From Trichomonas vaginalis G3 (lineage: Eukaryota; Parabasalia; Trichomonadida; Trichomonadidae), in NCBI RefSeq assembly GCF_026262505.1, contig NC_067206.1, positions 372,001 to 436,000 on the forward strand: DNA of 64,000 nucleotides, in the 5' to 3' direction. Shown here in pieces: positions 49,707 to 59,836 of the stretch. Positions within the stretch are counted from its first letter, which is position 1, and each line of letters begins with the position of its first letter. The position numbers were made by a program, and so were the translations under genes. The notes beneath the pieces are model-generated. The model did not search any database. It had not been told where the DNA came from and was given only the letters and a program-made list of their open reading frames with translations.

Positions 49707-50791
49707 TTAGAAGAATTTTCTTATTCTTTCTGGCATATTTTTGTCTTTCCAGTACTCCCGCTCTAATGGTCCCAGATGTGTTGGCTTTGACTCTCTCAAG
49801 TTCTTAGATGGTATAACATCTTCAACACCTCCTTCATATCTTACTTTATAAGTGTCATCGTTTATGTTGTAGTCAAGTATTTCAATAACCACTCCTCGCT
49901 TTGCTTCGTCAATGGTTTCAGCAAGTTTGCCATTACTACTTTCGACTAATTTATGACGAGGGTAAAATGCAATGGAGTCGTCAGCAGCTTTTATAAGATA
50001 TCCATTACCTTGCGTAGAGTCTACGATATAATAGTTTCTACTTAACCTTAAACGTTTCTTTGTCAACGGTTTGTCGTCAAGGACTACACGAACTTTTGTA
50101 CCAGGAATGAGGGTAAATTGTGTTGAATTTCTGATATTTTGTGTTTGGCTTCGTTTCTTTTGTATATACTTTTCTTCTTGTGTTGTGTCATTGAATTTGG
50201 TGTATGTCCTGTTGTAGAATGTGTTGAGGAATTATATACTTCGAGAAAATGTTTCATTGTTTCTTCGGTAAAGTCTCGCTCTTGGTTTAAATCTCTGAGA
50301 GTCCTTATGAAGCGGTTAATGATGCCGAGTATGTTATGGTTATGGTCTTCAGTAGTGTAGTGAGTTATGTTATGCTTAATGAGAAAATCTGTGATTTCAT
50401 TGCTGAGGTATGCACTGTCTTGGTCTGAGGTTAAAGTACTTGGGCTATGTTCTGCTACAAACTTTTGTAAAACTCTTAACACTTCACGAGTTCCTTTATT
50501 CCTCATTGGATATGCATATGCTTTGCGAGTGTTAACATTAATGAAGATGAGGAATGGTTTATGTCCTCCTTTTCTGCTTTGAATGAGAGTGTCAAATTGG
50601 TATGCGTCAGGAGTGTTGGAGTAAATTGGTAAAAAGTAGTCGTAAGGGTTTATTTTTGTTTGATGTACAACATTTTTGTCAAAGAACCTTTTCACTTCAG
50701 CTCTGTTAGTAAATCCCCAACTCTTTGCAGCTTCATTGAATTTTTTAAATGACCTCCACGGTGATGATTCGAATACTTCTTTCAAGCTCAT
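49707..50791 (-). pseudogene. Maverick DDE integrase 1, broken
   Basis: The core domain resembles retroviral-type (rve) integrases: YQFDTLIQSRKGGHKPFLIF, then AYAYPMRN, TLTSDQDSAYLSNEI and HNILGIINRFIRTLRDL. The C-terminal part is an SH3/chromo-like barrel (GNGYLIKAADDSIAFYPRH, DDTYKVRYEGGVEDVIPSK). It is the hallmark gene for Maverick insertion. Not intact. Confidence 0.8.
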
Positions 50792-50858
50792 TTATGTAAA
50801 GTTAAAGATTTCATTCAAGACGGTAAGCCTTGACACAAAGGTCTGGGCTCAAGCGCGT

Positions 50859-53711
50859 TCATTCAACGCGGTACCATGCGAATACAGTCATAAATGGTGG
50901 CATATAATCTTCACCCGAACCTGTTGGATTTGTTGTGAAAGTGTGTGAATGATTTCCTCCTGGTTCAGTTGGTCGAAAAGTCTTTTTTGCTGAATTGTTA
51001 TAAGCTGGAGATAAAACGTCATTGCCAGCTTCATACTCTGAGTTGTATAATGGGTGGTCTCTTAATGAGTGGCTATGGTCGCCAGAAAAGTTTGTCGTTC
51101 CTGTGTGCTTATGTGGCGGAAGGTTTGCTTCTTTAATTTTCTTTGAACCTCCGGCTTGTTTTGAACTTTTAGTACAATATAAGAATTTGTCTACAATCTG
51201 TTCCCACTTACCAAAACCTAAAACTGTTGCTGGATTTGTTGAATTCATTGACGTATAAATAGAGCCTGTAGGATATAATGTTTGAAGTATTTCAGTCTTT
51301 AATGTTTGAAGCTCTGTTTTGTCAGCCTTTTTATCTAACATTGCTGGTAGTTCATGTGCTTCAAAGTTTCTGGCATGACTTTCAATGTTCCTGCAACTGT
51401 TATCTAAACTGTTTAGTGTATCTTTTACGCTTGTACTTGGATTCTCTAAAGGTGCACTTGAACCAAGGTCAAAGTTCAGTATTATGTCGTCTGCTCTAAC
51501 AGTAGTGAAGGATTTATGTGTATGGTTCTTGTCAGCCTTTTTATCTAACATTGCTGGTAGTTCATGTGCTTTAAAGTTTCTGGCATGACTTTCAATATTC
51601 CTGCAACTGTTATCTAAACTGTTTAGTGTATCTTTTACGCTTGTACTTGGATTCTCTAAAGGTGCACTTGAACCAAGGTCAAAGTTCAATATTACATCGT
51701 CTGCTCTAACAGTATTGAAGGATTTATGTGTATGGTTCTTGTCAGCTTTACTATTTAATGTAGCTTGAAGTTCATTTATATCGGAGATATTGTGTTTATG
51801 AGATTTCAAAACTTTGTTCATTGCGTCAAGTTCAACTTTGTCAGCTTTACTTTTAATAGCATCTTCAAACGTTATTTTTGCCTTAACCCTCAAAGTAAAT
51901 TTTGGTTCAACTAATACACCGTTAACAAAGAAACTAGAGGCATAAATTTCATCGTTATAACCAAATGTTTCTTGTGCTTTACCCGTGTCATACTGTACAG
52001 TACAGTGTATGTCATAACCTTTAGCACGAATGAATTTATATCTTCTTTCATTAACATCTTCAGTGCTTATTTGTTCATCCTGTGTTAAATATCCATGGTA
52101 GTCCGTTATAATCTGTTCGTCTGAACTTATATAATGAACATGGTTTTTATCTGCTTTTTCGGCTAATTTCTCTTCTATCTCATTTATTTCAAGTTCATGC
52201 CTACCACCACCTCCTTCAGAAGTATTTTTCTTCAGCTCTTGAAGAACATCCACTTCACCATCTTTGGTGTCAATAATGAGACTTTGAGTTAAAACCTTTC
52301 CTGTCTTAATGGATGTTTGTAAAACTTCTTCTTCACCGTGTTCGGGGTCATGGTCGTCATCATATCTTGTGAAATCAGAGATGTTGTCATACATTAAGCA
52401 TATCTGTCTCAAAAGTTCTGCTATTTGAAACTGGAACGAAAGATATACAGAACTTTCATCATCTCCTAAAGTCAAGTCTGCTTTCTTAAGTATTTCTTGA
52501 ATGTATGCAATGAGAACAGAGTACCTTGGAAAATATTCGAACAATATTTCATTAGCTGTTGGTTTTGGTGGTTCTTTTGGAGTTTCTGTTGTTTCAGTTC
52601 CTTCTGTAGGTTCTGTTGGAGTTTCTGCATCTCTTGACTTCAATGCTCTTGCTCTCAAAGACCTAAATGTTAGAGCACCAGGTTTTACAAAGGACTTTAT
52701 AAATGCTTTAATAGTTCCTGGTAAGTTATTGTTAGCATTAAGTAAGTTCCTTATGCTTCCATCATGTACGTCCATAGCACTATGTAAAAAATCTATACTT
52801 TTCTTGTAGTCAGCAATAGACTGACTGTGATTTTTTAAAGATTTGTCAATACCTTTAAGCCAATCTTCATGCATGTCTGATACTGAGCCAAGAATATCAT
52901 TTGCTTCCTTTAGTGTATTTTGTGCTTCTCGTAAAGTATCCAATCCCGTACGTGCATTGTTTGCTATACGTCTTACAGTATCTATTTGACTCCTTGTTTC
53001 TTGCATCCAACCAGATAAAGTTTTAATAGTATCCGAACCATTTGAAATGAAGTTCAAAGCATTTTTAACGTCATCTAAAGCTTCTTCACCAAGTACTGCC
53101 CATATCTTTCCGATTTGGTATTGAAGAACTCCATATGAAGCAGCTGTTAAACCAGTATTTATAAGGTCCCATATCCATGATTTAGCAGTTTTTCCATTTT
53201 TTCCATCCTTTCCATCCAAACCGTTTTCGCCTTGAGGTCCTTGTATTCCTTGTATTCCTTGTGGTCCTTGAGGTCCGGTGTCACCCTTCTCTCCTTTCAG
53301 TTCATCTTTATGTTCGTTATAATATTCTAATGTCATAAGGTGTACATCATTACTGTTACCAGCAACGCCAAGAATTTGTTTCTCATTCATGACTAAATTC
53401 TTTAAGCATTTAATGTTGTCGTCAAATCGAAAGCTCTTTAACAATTCAATGAGAACATTTAATACTTTCACTAATGAGGCATCTACTGTAGAATTTATAT
53501 ATTGTACCGTTCCATCATTTATGATAGGAACTTTACTTATTGTAATGAATGGGTCATAAGTGTTAAAAGTATCGAAATCAATGACTTTTTTAGTTTTTCC
53601 ATCGTCAATGACTAAATCATTGCCTTCCACTGTTAAAGTTGAGTTTTCGTTTACTAATTCATGTGCTCTTCTTGCTTCATTTGTTTCATACGCATATGCA
53701 GCAATAGTCAT
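50859..53711 (-). CDS. 950-residue phage-like fibre protein with collagen stalk (Maverick)
   Basis: An intact frame. Order: an N-terminal beta-rich head (1-130); about ten collagen Gly-X-Y triplets (about 143-175, GDTGPQGPQGIQGIQGPQGE); a long coiled-coil region (about 175-330); a Pro/Thr-rich hinge (about 365-390). Then come repeats with KADKNHTH/HKSF-type H-x-H motifs, including two tandem near-identical 70-residue units (about 660-800). The C-terminal tip (about 815-950) is of the phage tail-collar/T4 gp10 type. It starts PTGSIYTSMNSTNPATVLGF, goes through LPPHKHTGTTNFSGDHSHSL and ends MPPFMTVFAWYRVE. In phages such tips trimerise and bind receptors. Here it is probably the virion fibre. 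The 3' end lies near the integrase start, and a capsid-type gene diverges from its 5' end. Confidence 0.85.
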   Translation of the reverse strand: MTIAAYAYETNEARRAHELVNENSTLTVEGNDLVIDDGKTKKVIDFDTFNTYDPFITISKVPIINDGTVQYINSTVDASLVKVLNVLIELLKSFRFDDNIKCLKNLVMNEKQILGVAGNSNDVHLMTLEYYNEHKDELKGEKGDTGPQGPQGIQGIQGPQGENGLDGKDGKNGKTAKSWIWDLINTGLTAASYGVLQYQIGKIWAVLGEEALDDVKNALNFISNGSDTIKTLSGWMQETRSQIDTVRRIANNARTGLDTLREAQNTLKEANDILGSVSDMHEDWLKGIDKSLKNHSQSIADYKKSIDFLHSAMDVHDGSIRNLLNANNNLPGTIKAFIKSFVKPGALTFRSLRARALKSRDAETPTEPTEGTETTETPKEPPKPTANEILFEYFPRYSVLIAYIQEILKKADLTLGDDESSVYLSFQFQIAELLRQICLMYDNISDFTRYDDDHDPEHGEEEVLQTSIKTGKVLTQSLIIDTKDGEVDVLQELKKNTSEGGGGRHELEINEIEEKLAEKADKNHVHYISSDEQIITDYHGYLTQDEQISTEDVNERRYKFIRAKGYDIHCTVQYDTGKAQETFGYNDEIYASSFFVNGVLVEPKFTLRVKAKITFEDAIKSKADKVELDAMNKVLKSHKHNISDINELQATLNSKADKNHTHKSFNTVRADDVILNFDLGSSAPLENPSTSVKDTLNSLDNSCRNIESHARNFKAHELPAMLDKKADKNHTHKSFTTVRADDIILNFDLGSSAPLENPSTSVKDTLNSLDNSCRNIESHARNFEAHELPAMLDKKADKTELQTLKTEILQTLYPTGSIYTSMNSTNPATVLGFGKWEQIVDKFLYCTKSSKQAGGSKKIKEANLPPHKHTGTTNFSGDHSHSLRDHPLYNSEYEAGNDVLSPAYNNSAKKTFRPTEPGGNHSHTFTTNPTGSGEDYMPPFMTVFAWYRVE
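51325..51745. repeat. Tandem 210-bp coding repeat in the fibre gene
   Basis: Two near-identical 210-bp copies code for the two 70-residue shaft units. They differ at only a few bases, so the duplication is recent. Confidence 0.8.
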
Positions 53712-53728
53712 ATTTTAATGAGAATAAA

Positions 53729-54493
53729 ATGTTGTTCTATTTGCAAAGTACAGACCCAAACGAATACGGGACAGTAAAGCTACAAACAAACTTAGGTCTT
53801 CAGAATGAAGCGCTTGCTTTCAGAGTTGTTGACTTCAATACTATCGCAACTTTTGTCATAACAGATGAAACAGATTTCATAGAGATTGAAATAGATGACA
53901 AAAGAAGTGTTATAACATTTCCTAACAGAGCTGGGTATAGAATAGATAAAATTGCTGGAGTCATAAATACTCTCATAAATGAAGAAACTATTGACAACAT
54001 AGATGTCGAACTCTCTTCTGAGGGAACATTGAAGTTCAGTAGCAAGAAAGAGTTTAAGATACCAAGAATGAGTCATAGAGTACAACTTCTTTTGGGTGCA
54101 TACCATATGACATTTCCTTTGAAAAGTGTTGACAAAACGATTGAGATGAAATCTGTTCCATATGTATGTTATGGCAATTGTTTGTACATTGAGTCAAAAA
54201 TAGCTAATGTCACAGGCATTTCAGGAGTTAATAGTAAAGGTTCAGTAGAATATAAATCCTTCTGTTATGCAGTCAATTCAATGTTCATTCCAAACGTTCC
54301 TGTCATAGCAACTCATTTAGGTAAATGGGTTCGCATTAGTCCTCATAATTTGAAAGACATGCAATTCAGACTTGTTGACTTTCAAGGAGAGCCTGTAGAA
54401 CTGAAGGCACCAGTGCGAATGACTGTTGAAGTTGACTTTTTAGAAAATATTAAATGCAACAGCTTACAAGAGAACTCAGAGCTAAAAATATAA
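53729..54493 (+). CDS. Beta-rich structural-type protein, penton candidate (Maverick)
   Basis: 254 residues, intact frame, divergent from the fibre gene by 17 bp. It is beta-rich throughout (FVITDETDFIEIEIDDKRSV, RMSHRVQLLLGAYHMTFPL, VNSMFIPNVPVIATHLGKWV). Size and content fit a single jelly-roll minor capsid (penton) protein or another virion component. No motif proves this; the placing next to the fibre and ATPase supports it. Confidence 0.5.
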   Translation: MLFYLQSTDPNEYGTVKLQTNLGLQNEALAFRVVDFNTIATFVITDETDFIEIEIDDKRSVITFPNRAGYRIDKIAGVINTLINEETIDNIDVELSSEGTLKFSSKKEFKIPRMSHRVQLLLGAYHMTFPLKSVDKTIEMKSVPYVCYGNCLYIESKIANVTGISGVNSKGSVEYKSFCYAVNSMFIPNVPVIATHLGKWVRISPHNLKDMQFRLVDFQGEPVELKAPVRMTVEVDFLENIKCNSLQENSELKI

Positions 54494-54693
54494 AGTATGA
54501 ATGTTATGTATTAGGTCATGAACTTTGGTTGTTGCTGTTTGATGAAACAAATGAATTAGTTATGTCAGTCAAGAGAACAGAAAAATATTGTGTTAGTGAA
54601 AACTGCACCAAGTCAATAAGATTAGGTTTGCATTATGAAGATGAGTTCGATACTGTTGAAGAAGTTTTGGACAGATATTACAAATTGCTTTAA
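54454..54693 (+). CDS. 79-residue hypothetical (Maverick)
   Basis: It starts within the last codons of the 254-residue gene (MQQLTRELRAKNIKYECYVL). Acidic, with no family. Overlapping starts suggest one transcription unit. Confidence 0.45.
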   Translation: MQQLTRELRAKNIKYECYVLGHELWLLLFDETNELVMSVKRTEKYCVSENCTKSIRLGLHYEDEFDTVEEVLDRYYKLL

Positions 54694-55302
54694 TTTACTA
54701 AAACATATTTCAAACAAAGTTTATATTCTGTTGAAAGTTTTGTATATTCATTCGAATATTTATACTTAAACTCAACTCCTGTAGTTCCTGGTGTTTCAAT
54801 GATGCGGATGTTACCTATTTTCATGAATAGTGGAGTTTGACCACAGCATTCGATTTCAGGGTCGAGATAGTCAATGACACATTGTTTCCCTGTTATTCGT
54901 GATATAACATTTTCAATCCTCCTTTGTTAGAATTATTTGGTTCTTACTAATAAGATTTGTCAAAAGCTTCTTATCGTCTTTGAGTAAAATTGTTTGGTAT
55001 AACTGAAGAAGGTAATGGTCTACGTTATCTGAAGGATTTGTTTGAACATTTGTGTAAGGGTTGTCGTTGGCTTCTCTTGAAAGAATTTGGTCCAGTGGTG
55101 GATACTCTAACTTAACATCTGATGTAGCGTTAGCGTTTGAAGCTGAGTTTAAATTCACCGACTTAAGTTCTGGTTCTTTTTCTTTCAAACACTCTGAACT
55201 ATAGTTCTTTATGACAATATTGTTTGTCGTTCGTGAGTCAACATTTGATGTTGGTTCAATTGGAACATTAACGGCACCAGCTAAGATGGACTTACTTCTC
55301 AT
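54690..55302 (-). pseudogene. Minus-strand Maverick gene, broken
   Basis: Starts MRSKSILAGAVNVPIEPTSN, continues through a low-complexity Ser/Asn part, then a beta-rich end (ECCGQTPLFMKIGNIRIIET). Family unknown. Confidence 0.4.
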
Positions 55303-55327
55303 TTCATATAGAATAAAAACCTTTTAT

Positions 55328-55728
55328 ATGTATGAAATGAACAATATACTCGACAAGGGTTTGAATGTAAAGCTAACGAATGAAAATATTGTTGAATTCA
55401 CTGAACAGGTGCTGTGTATAAAGATGTAGAACTACTGAACAAAAGAGCTAAGGGAAGAAGCAGGAACATGAACAAAGGGTGGAAGCCTATAAAAATTTAT
55501 GTCAATGATGGCTCAGGAGGTTCAAACATAAAGTATGCAGAAAGTTATAGAGTTTATGCTCTCAAAGGTGAAAAGCCTTCATTTAAGAACAGCTATTCTA
55601 ACGCATATCCTCAAAAGCTAACGGATGGGGAAGTGGATGATATGAATGACAGCAAAAATATTAACAGAAATGGCGACAGAGATGCATGGAATTTGTTTAC
55701 CATCAGTCAATTGAAGGTTAAACTTTAA
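55328..55728 (+). pseudogene. Plus-strand Maverick gene, broken
   Basis: Starts MYEMNNILDKGLNVKLTNEN and carries a basic part (RAKGRSRNMNKGWKPIKIYV). No family recognised. Confidence 0.4.
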
Positions 55729-56606
55729 AACAATGTTGGTCGTTCCCATGGAATATTTTTGACTTTAATGGTATTAGTCATGATATGAATCTCAAGGTAT
55801 GAACGAGGAGAGATGAGAGACTTATATGCTTCCCAAATTTCTTCAAAAGGTAATGTTATACCTGACTGTTTCCAAATGAGTTCAATATCATAACGTGAGA
55901 AACCTTGAAAGATAACGAAGTCAGTTATGAGACGTTTTATGTTTAAAGCTAAAAACCTCCATGTTTGCATAAGTATTGCTACAGTTAAATGGTAATGTCT
56001 GACTTTAGTAATGATGTTAGCTAATGGTGAGTCAGGCTTTGACACTAAACCTTTTCCGGCGAAGTCGTCACAAACGAGCAGAGTGTTTGAAGGATATTTT
56101 TTGAAGGGGTATTTTGAAAGTTTTGACAGAATGTAGTTTGTAAGTCGTTTCATATCGTAAACTCCTGAGTATTGACGTAAGTGGTGTTTGTCAATAATTC
56201 TTTCCATCTCCTCAGAAGTCTTTTGCATTCCTGACTGTATAAATTCAACGATGGCATAATATTTCTCTTACGTCGAATGTAACGTTGAAGAAATTCAATG
56301 AGTTCACTGTCTGGAACTTTAACGACAGAGGCTTGAACTTTTGACATAAATGTTTTCGCTGTTGAGTCCATAGAGTCTGAAGTTGCTGATATAATGATTT
56401 GGTCATAATATGAGTCATTTCCTAAACGTTCTGTTTATGAGTATATGACGAATGAGGTTAAATGTCTTACCTGAACCCATCTTTCCACAATAGAAATACA
56501 CACCATTTGAACAGAACTCATAATCCTTGCTGAAAGGAAGAATAAGAGAAGTTGAGTTTTCTGTTTCATTCATGTCTTCATCTACGTCATGTATTAAATG
56601 CTTCAT
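55725..56606 (-). pseudogene. Maverick FtsK/HerA-type packaging ATPase, broken
   Basis: Walker A is visible as YFYCGKMGSGKTFNLIRHIL and Walker B as NTLLVCDDFAGKG. These are followed by helical DLTVAILMQTWRFLALN-like and FSRYDIELIWKQSG parts, as in A32-like genome-packaging ATPases of Polintons and adintoviruses. Not intact; a few breaks. Confidence 0.75.
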
Positions 56607-56621
56607 TTTATCTCCATTAAA

Positions 56622-57503
56622 AATGCAAGTCAGAAATATTCAGAACATAGCACCGAGTCTAACTGACAAGAGTATAAAGATATACTATGAACACGTTATG
56701 ATGAAACCTACCAAAATTCAAGAAAGTCAGTATACTTATGAATATCCAAGACACTGGGTAGAGTATGTAGGAGGTGAGAAAGCTATTGAAATCAGACAGG
56801 TTCGAAGTATTCCAGCAGGAAGAACAATATTATTGAAGAACTTTAATGTTTTGAGGTATAATGATGAAACAAAGAAGCAAGATAGTTTTCCTGTTGCTGT
56901 GTATGTGAACCTAGACACAGGAGATGACATGAAAGTTTTTAACACAAAGCTTCAAACGGTAGTGAGAGAACAACTACTGCGGAAGGACATCCATTACCTT
57001 CAGAAGTTACCATAGCATATAATTTTGAAACAAACTCAATAGATTTTAAAGTCGTCTCTGCAAAGAAGTCAGGTTTTACATTTAATGAAGCAGATGTATA
57101 TTCGAATGAAAACTTCAAAGCTATTGCATGGTTAGATAATGACGATTGCTTTAAGAAAATCTTTAAATTCAGTGACTCAAAGATGTCAATAGATGACCTT
57201 CGTGGAATGTTACCATCGACGTTTACAGTTGAAGGTTCAGCAGGATTGCTTACAAGATTGTCAATTGGTGGCGTTTGGTCTCGTGAGAACATTGTTATAA
57301 AATCCAGTATAAGTGAATTTGCTGAAGAATCTATATTATGTCTTTCAAACTACATGTATTCGCCGCCAAAGCATTATAGTATAACAAACTTTGTCAGTAA
57401 GTTTAACATAAGACTTGTCGAACCTTCTTCAATGAAAGATGTTGTGCTACCTAAAGATGGAAAGGATGGACTCATTATTGAGATGATTTTAATAGCATAT
57501 TAA
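56622..57503 (+). pseudogene. Capsid-type Maverick gene, broken
   Basis: Starts MQVRNIQNIAPSLTDKSIKI, divergent from the ATPase as is common for capsid genes. Beta-rich (HWVEYVGGEKAIEIRQVRSI, SFPVAVYVNLDTGDDMKVF, ITNFVSKFNIRLVEP). It is shorter than a double-jelly-roll major capsid gene, so identity is uncertain. Confidence 0.45.
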
Positions 57504-57734
57504 ATGAGCTTGTTCTTGAAGGTCATTCATGATGAAATAACTGTTGTAGAAGATGTTAGCAATTGTTCAGACATTTTGAAGCGTATAGATGATATAAGAA
57601 ATAAGTTAGATAGACCGCAAAGCGGTGAGGGCGAAGCCCGTGAGAACGCTTATGTTTCATTGACTTTCTCCAGTAACGAGAACTTTTATGAGATAATATT
57701 GAAGAGAGATGATTTTAATATGGGTAAATGGTAG
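57504..57734 (+). CDS. 76-residue hypothetical (Maverick)
   Basis: Starts MSLFLKVIHDEITVVEDVSN, directly after the capsid-type gene, and overlaps the next small gene by 7 bp. No family recognised. Confidence 0.45.
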   Translation: MSLFLKVIHDEITVVEDVSNCSDILKRIDDIRNKLDRPQSGEGEARENAYVSLTFSSNENFYEIILKRDDFNMGKW

Positions 57735-57847
57735 CTTGGGCAGCTTTAGGCGCAATGGGAACAAAAGCATTAGCATTTGGAGCAAAAGCACTTGGAGCTT
57801 ATGACGCAGTAAATAAAATGAGTGGAGGAAGGTTTCGAAGACATTAG
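57728..57847 (+). CDS. 39-residue Ala/Gly-rich basic peptide (Maverick)
   Basis: MVAWAALGAMGTKALAFGAK, then GAYDAVNKMSGGRFRRH. A hydrophobic Ala/Gly helix with a basic end. Counterpart in position and style of the proteins at 42,735 and 62,840. Confidence 0.45.
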   Translation: MVAWAALGAMGTKALAFGAKALGAYDAVNKMSGGRFRRH

Positions 57848-58251
57848 ATGCAAATAAAGGAAGATTGGAGGCTGGGTTGCAAAGAAGTTAAGATTAAATA
57901 AAATAGGGCTCATAAATAAAGCATCCAATTTGGTTGCGACTGAGTCAGAAAATGCTTTAGGAAAGGATGATGAGTTTGCAAAACACGCAAAAGACTTTAA
58001 TGACCAGATGAAAGGTGAAACAATGCATTTAAATAGATTCGATGGAACTAAAGAAAATGTTTCTTCTCCACCAGGTTTTCCATACGGACCTTATGGAATG
58101 TATGGAAACCCTTACGAAACGACCATTTGACCCATTGACTGGTGGAAGTAACTGGTATCATTACGGCCGAAGAAGAAAGACAGTCAAGTTGGAGACAGAC
58201 GTGAAGAAAGCAACTAAAAAGAAACCAAGGAAGAGAGTTATAAAGCAATGA
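57848..58251 (+). pseudogene. Late-type Maverick gene, broken
   Basis: Remains include a polar part (FAKHAKDFNDQMKGETMHLN), a Pro/Gly/Tyr part (PPGFPYGPYGMYGNP) and a strongly basic end (KKATKKKPRKRVIKQ) that reaches into the inverted repeat. Basic tails of this kind occur in DNA-condensing virion proteins. Confidence 0.45.
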
Positions 58252-58930
58252 ATTCAACAGGGTGAAAAAACAGGTGAAAAAACAGGTGAGATCTCACCAC
58301 TTCACCTAAATTTATTTTTGGGCTATGTTTTCATATGTGTGAGGGTGGTGATATCATTAATTTTTAAGTTTATTTTTTATTTTATTTTTATATAAATGAC
58401 GAAAACTATTGAGATAACAAACTACAACGGTCATGAGTTCAAGAACTTGTTCTTCGTTCCTCGTGAAAATACATTCTATCAGATACGAGGGAGAAAGGGT
58501 AAAGTTAGTTTGAGCGTTTATGACTACAAGCATAATGGAAAGTTTATACAAGCATATGATACAAACGGTAAGCGTGTTTCATTAGCTTTGTCAAAACTTA
58601 CAGGTATAAACTATGACAGTGATTTTGACCTATATGAAGAAGAAAGTGAGTCAGAAGATTATGAGCTGTTATATGAAGCACAGCAATGGGAGGAGTTGCA
58701 ATACTTTTGTAAGTGAGAACGTTTATTTTTTTACATTAGTGAGGTGAAGTGGTTTGTGAAAACGTTAGTGAGGTGAAGTGGTTGGTGGCTTTGTAAATAT
58801 TTAAGGTTAAGTTAGTGTTGTCGTTTGTGTTGTAAAATATACGTTAACGGTTTCGTAAAGTGTCAAATTCACATATAATGGGTACAGAGGCGCGCAGTGC
58901 CTCCGTACCCTTGATATGTATACTAACTAA
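58227..58930. repeat. Right terminal inverted repeat of the 15.4-kb Maverick
   Basis: Inverted copy of 43562-44257. It contains the complete 106-residue gene, the palindromic module and the hairpin. Confidence 0.9.
58396..58716 (+). CDS. 106-residue acidic-tailed protein within the inverted repeat (Maverick)
   Basis: Starts MTKTIEITNYNGHEFKNLFF. The N-terminal half is beta-rich; the second half is strongly acidic (LYEEESESEDYELLYEAQQW). A copy lies in the left repeat, but it is degenerate. Location in the repeat gives two gene copies per element. No family recognised. Confidence 0.55.
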   Translation: MTKTIEITNYNGHEFKNLFFVPRENTFYQIRGRKGKVSLSVYDYKHNGKFIQAYDTNGKRVSLALSKLTGINYDSDFDLYEEESESEDYELLYEAQQWEELQYFCK

Positions 58931-59836
58931 TGTCAAGTGAAGTGACAAGAGCTGAAAACGAATATTCTAAAAAGACTCATATACATTATATTAATCAAAT
59001 ACCAAGTCTTAAGGAAACATTAGAGACAAAAGCAGATAAGACTCATACACATTCTATATCTGATATTACAAACTTACAACTAACTTTAAACAGGAAAAGT
59101 GACGTTGGACATACACATACCATTGCAAATATCACAAACTTACAACTAACTTTAAACAGGAAAAGTGACGTTGGACATACACATACATCTTCTGAAATAA
59201 CAGACTTAAACGTTAGCCTTGAAAATAAAGCAGATAAAACATATGTCAATGAAATATACCAAAGTTTGATAGGAACAAAAAATATTGAAACTATTGTTGG
59301 TGACTTTTCTGTCAATGAAGAAAATAAATATTTTAGATGGCAGGTACAGTCCAAAAAATGGTACACGGCATAAACTCATTCCGAAAATAACAATGAAATG
59401 TATGTAAGCTATAAAAAGAATGATGGTACACAAGTTAAAGTTCCATTAGACAACAACTGCTACTTAAACTTATATGGAGACGAACAAAAGAAATATTTAA
59501 GAGTTTATGAAATGGTGGATATGATATTACCTGACCCAGCTCCGGCACCACATTATTATGACTATGGAGATGACGACAGAACACCACATGTAGATGAACA
59601 AAAGCTAACATTATATTTAGATTATTATAGATATAAAAGATATAATGCAATAGAAAAACGAGAATAGTATATTATTATACAGATGACAGAAATAAATATT
59701 ATAGTCAAGACTTTACCTACCCTGAAAACATAAGATTATATTATAAAAAATATTCTGACACAAACCAGAAGAAACCTGAAATAGTTGCACTATATTTTAA
59801 GTTCAAAAGAGACAATCCTATTATAGATCCAAGGTG
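58931..59836 (+). pseudogene. Second phage-like fibre gene, N-terminal part (Maverick)
   Basis: Starts directly at the edge of the inverted repeat. It has H-x-H shaft repeats (KADKTHTHSISDITNLQLTL, then GHTHTIANITNLQLTLNRKS, twice nearly identical). Tyr/Asp/Lys-rich coding continues to the insertion. Not intact. Confidence 0.6.

Larger units (their letters stand above)
43562..58930. mobile_element. Maverick/Polinton-type element, 15.4 kb
   Basis: Bounded by inverted repeats of about 700 bp (43562-44257 and 58227-58930). Parts: integrase, packaging ATPase, capsid-type candidates, a phage-like fibre, two KilA-N proteins, and many small genes on both strands. No protein-primed DNA polymerase B and no Ulp1-type protease are visible. 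I find no 5-6 bp target duplication at the ends of the repeats. The two repeats are nearly identical, so the unit looks young. It is nevertheless broken, with roughly ten disrupted reading frames. Confidence 0.8.

Noticed and set aside
52501-52809. Plus-strand 102-codon frame opposite the fibre gene
   Set aside because: Shadow of the minus-strand coding sequence.
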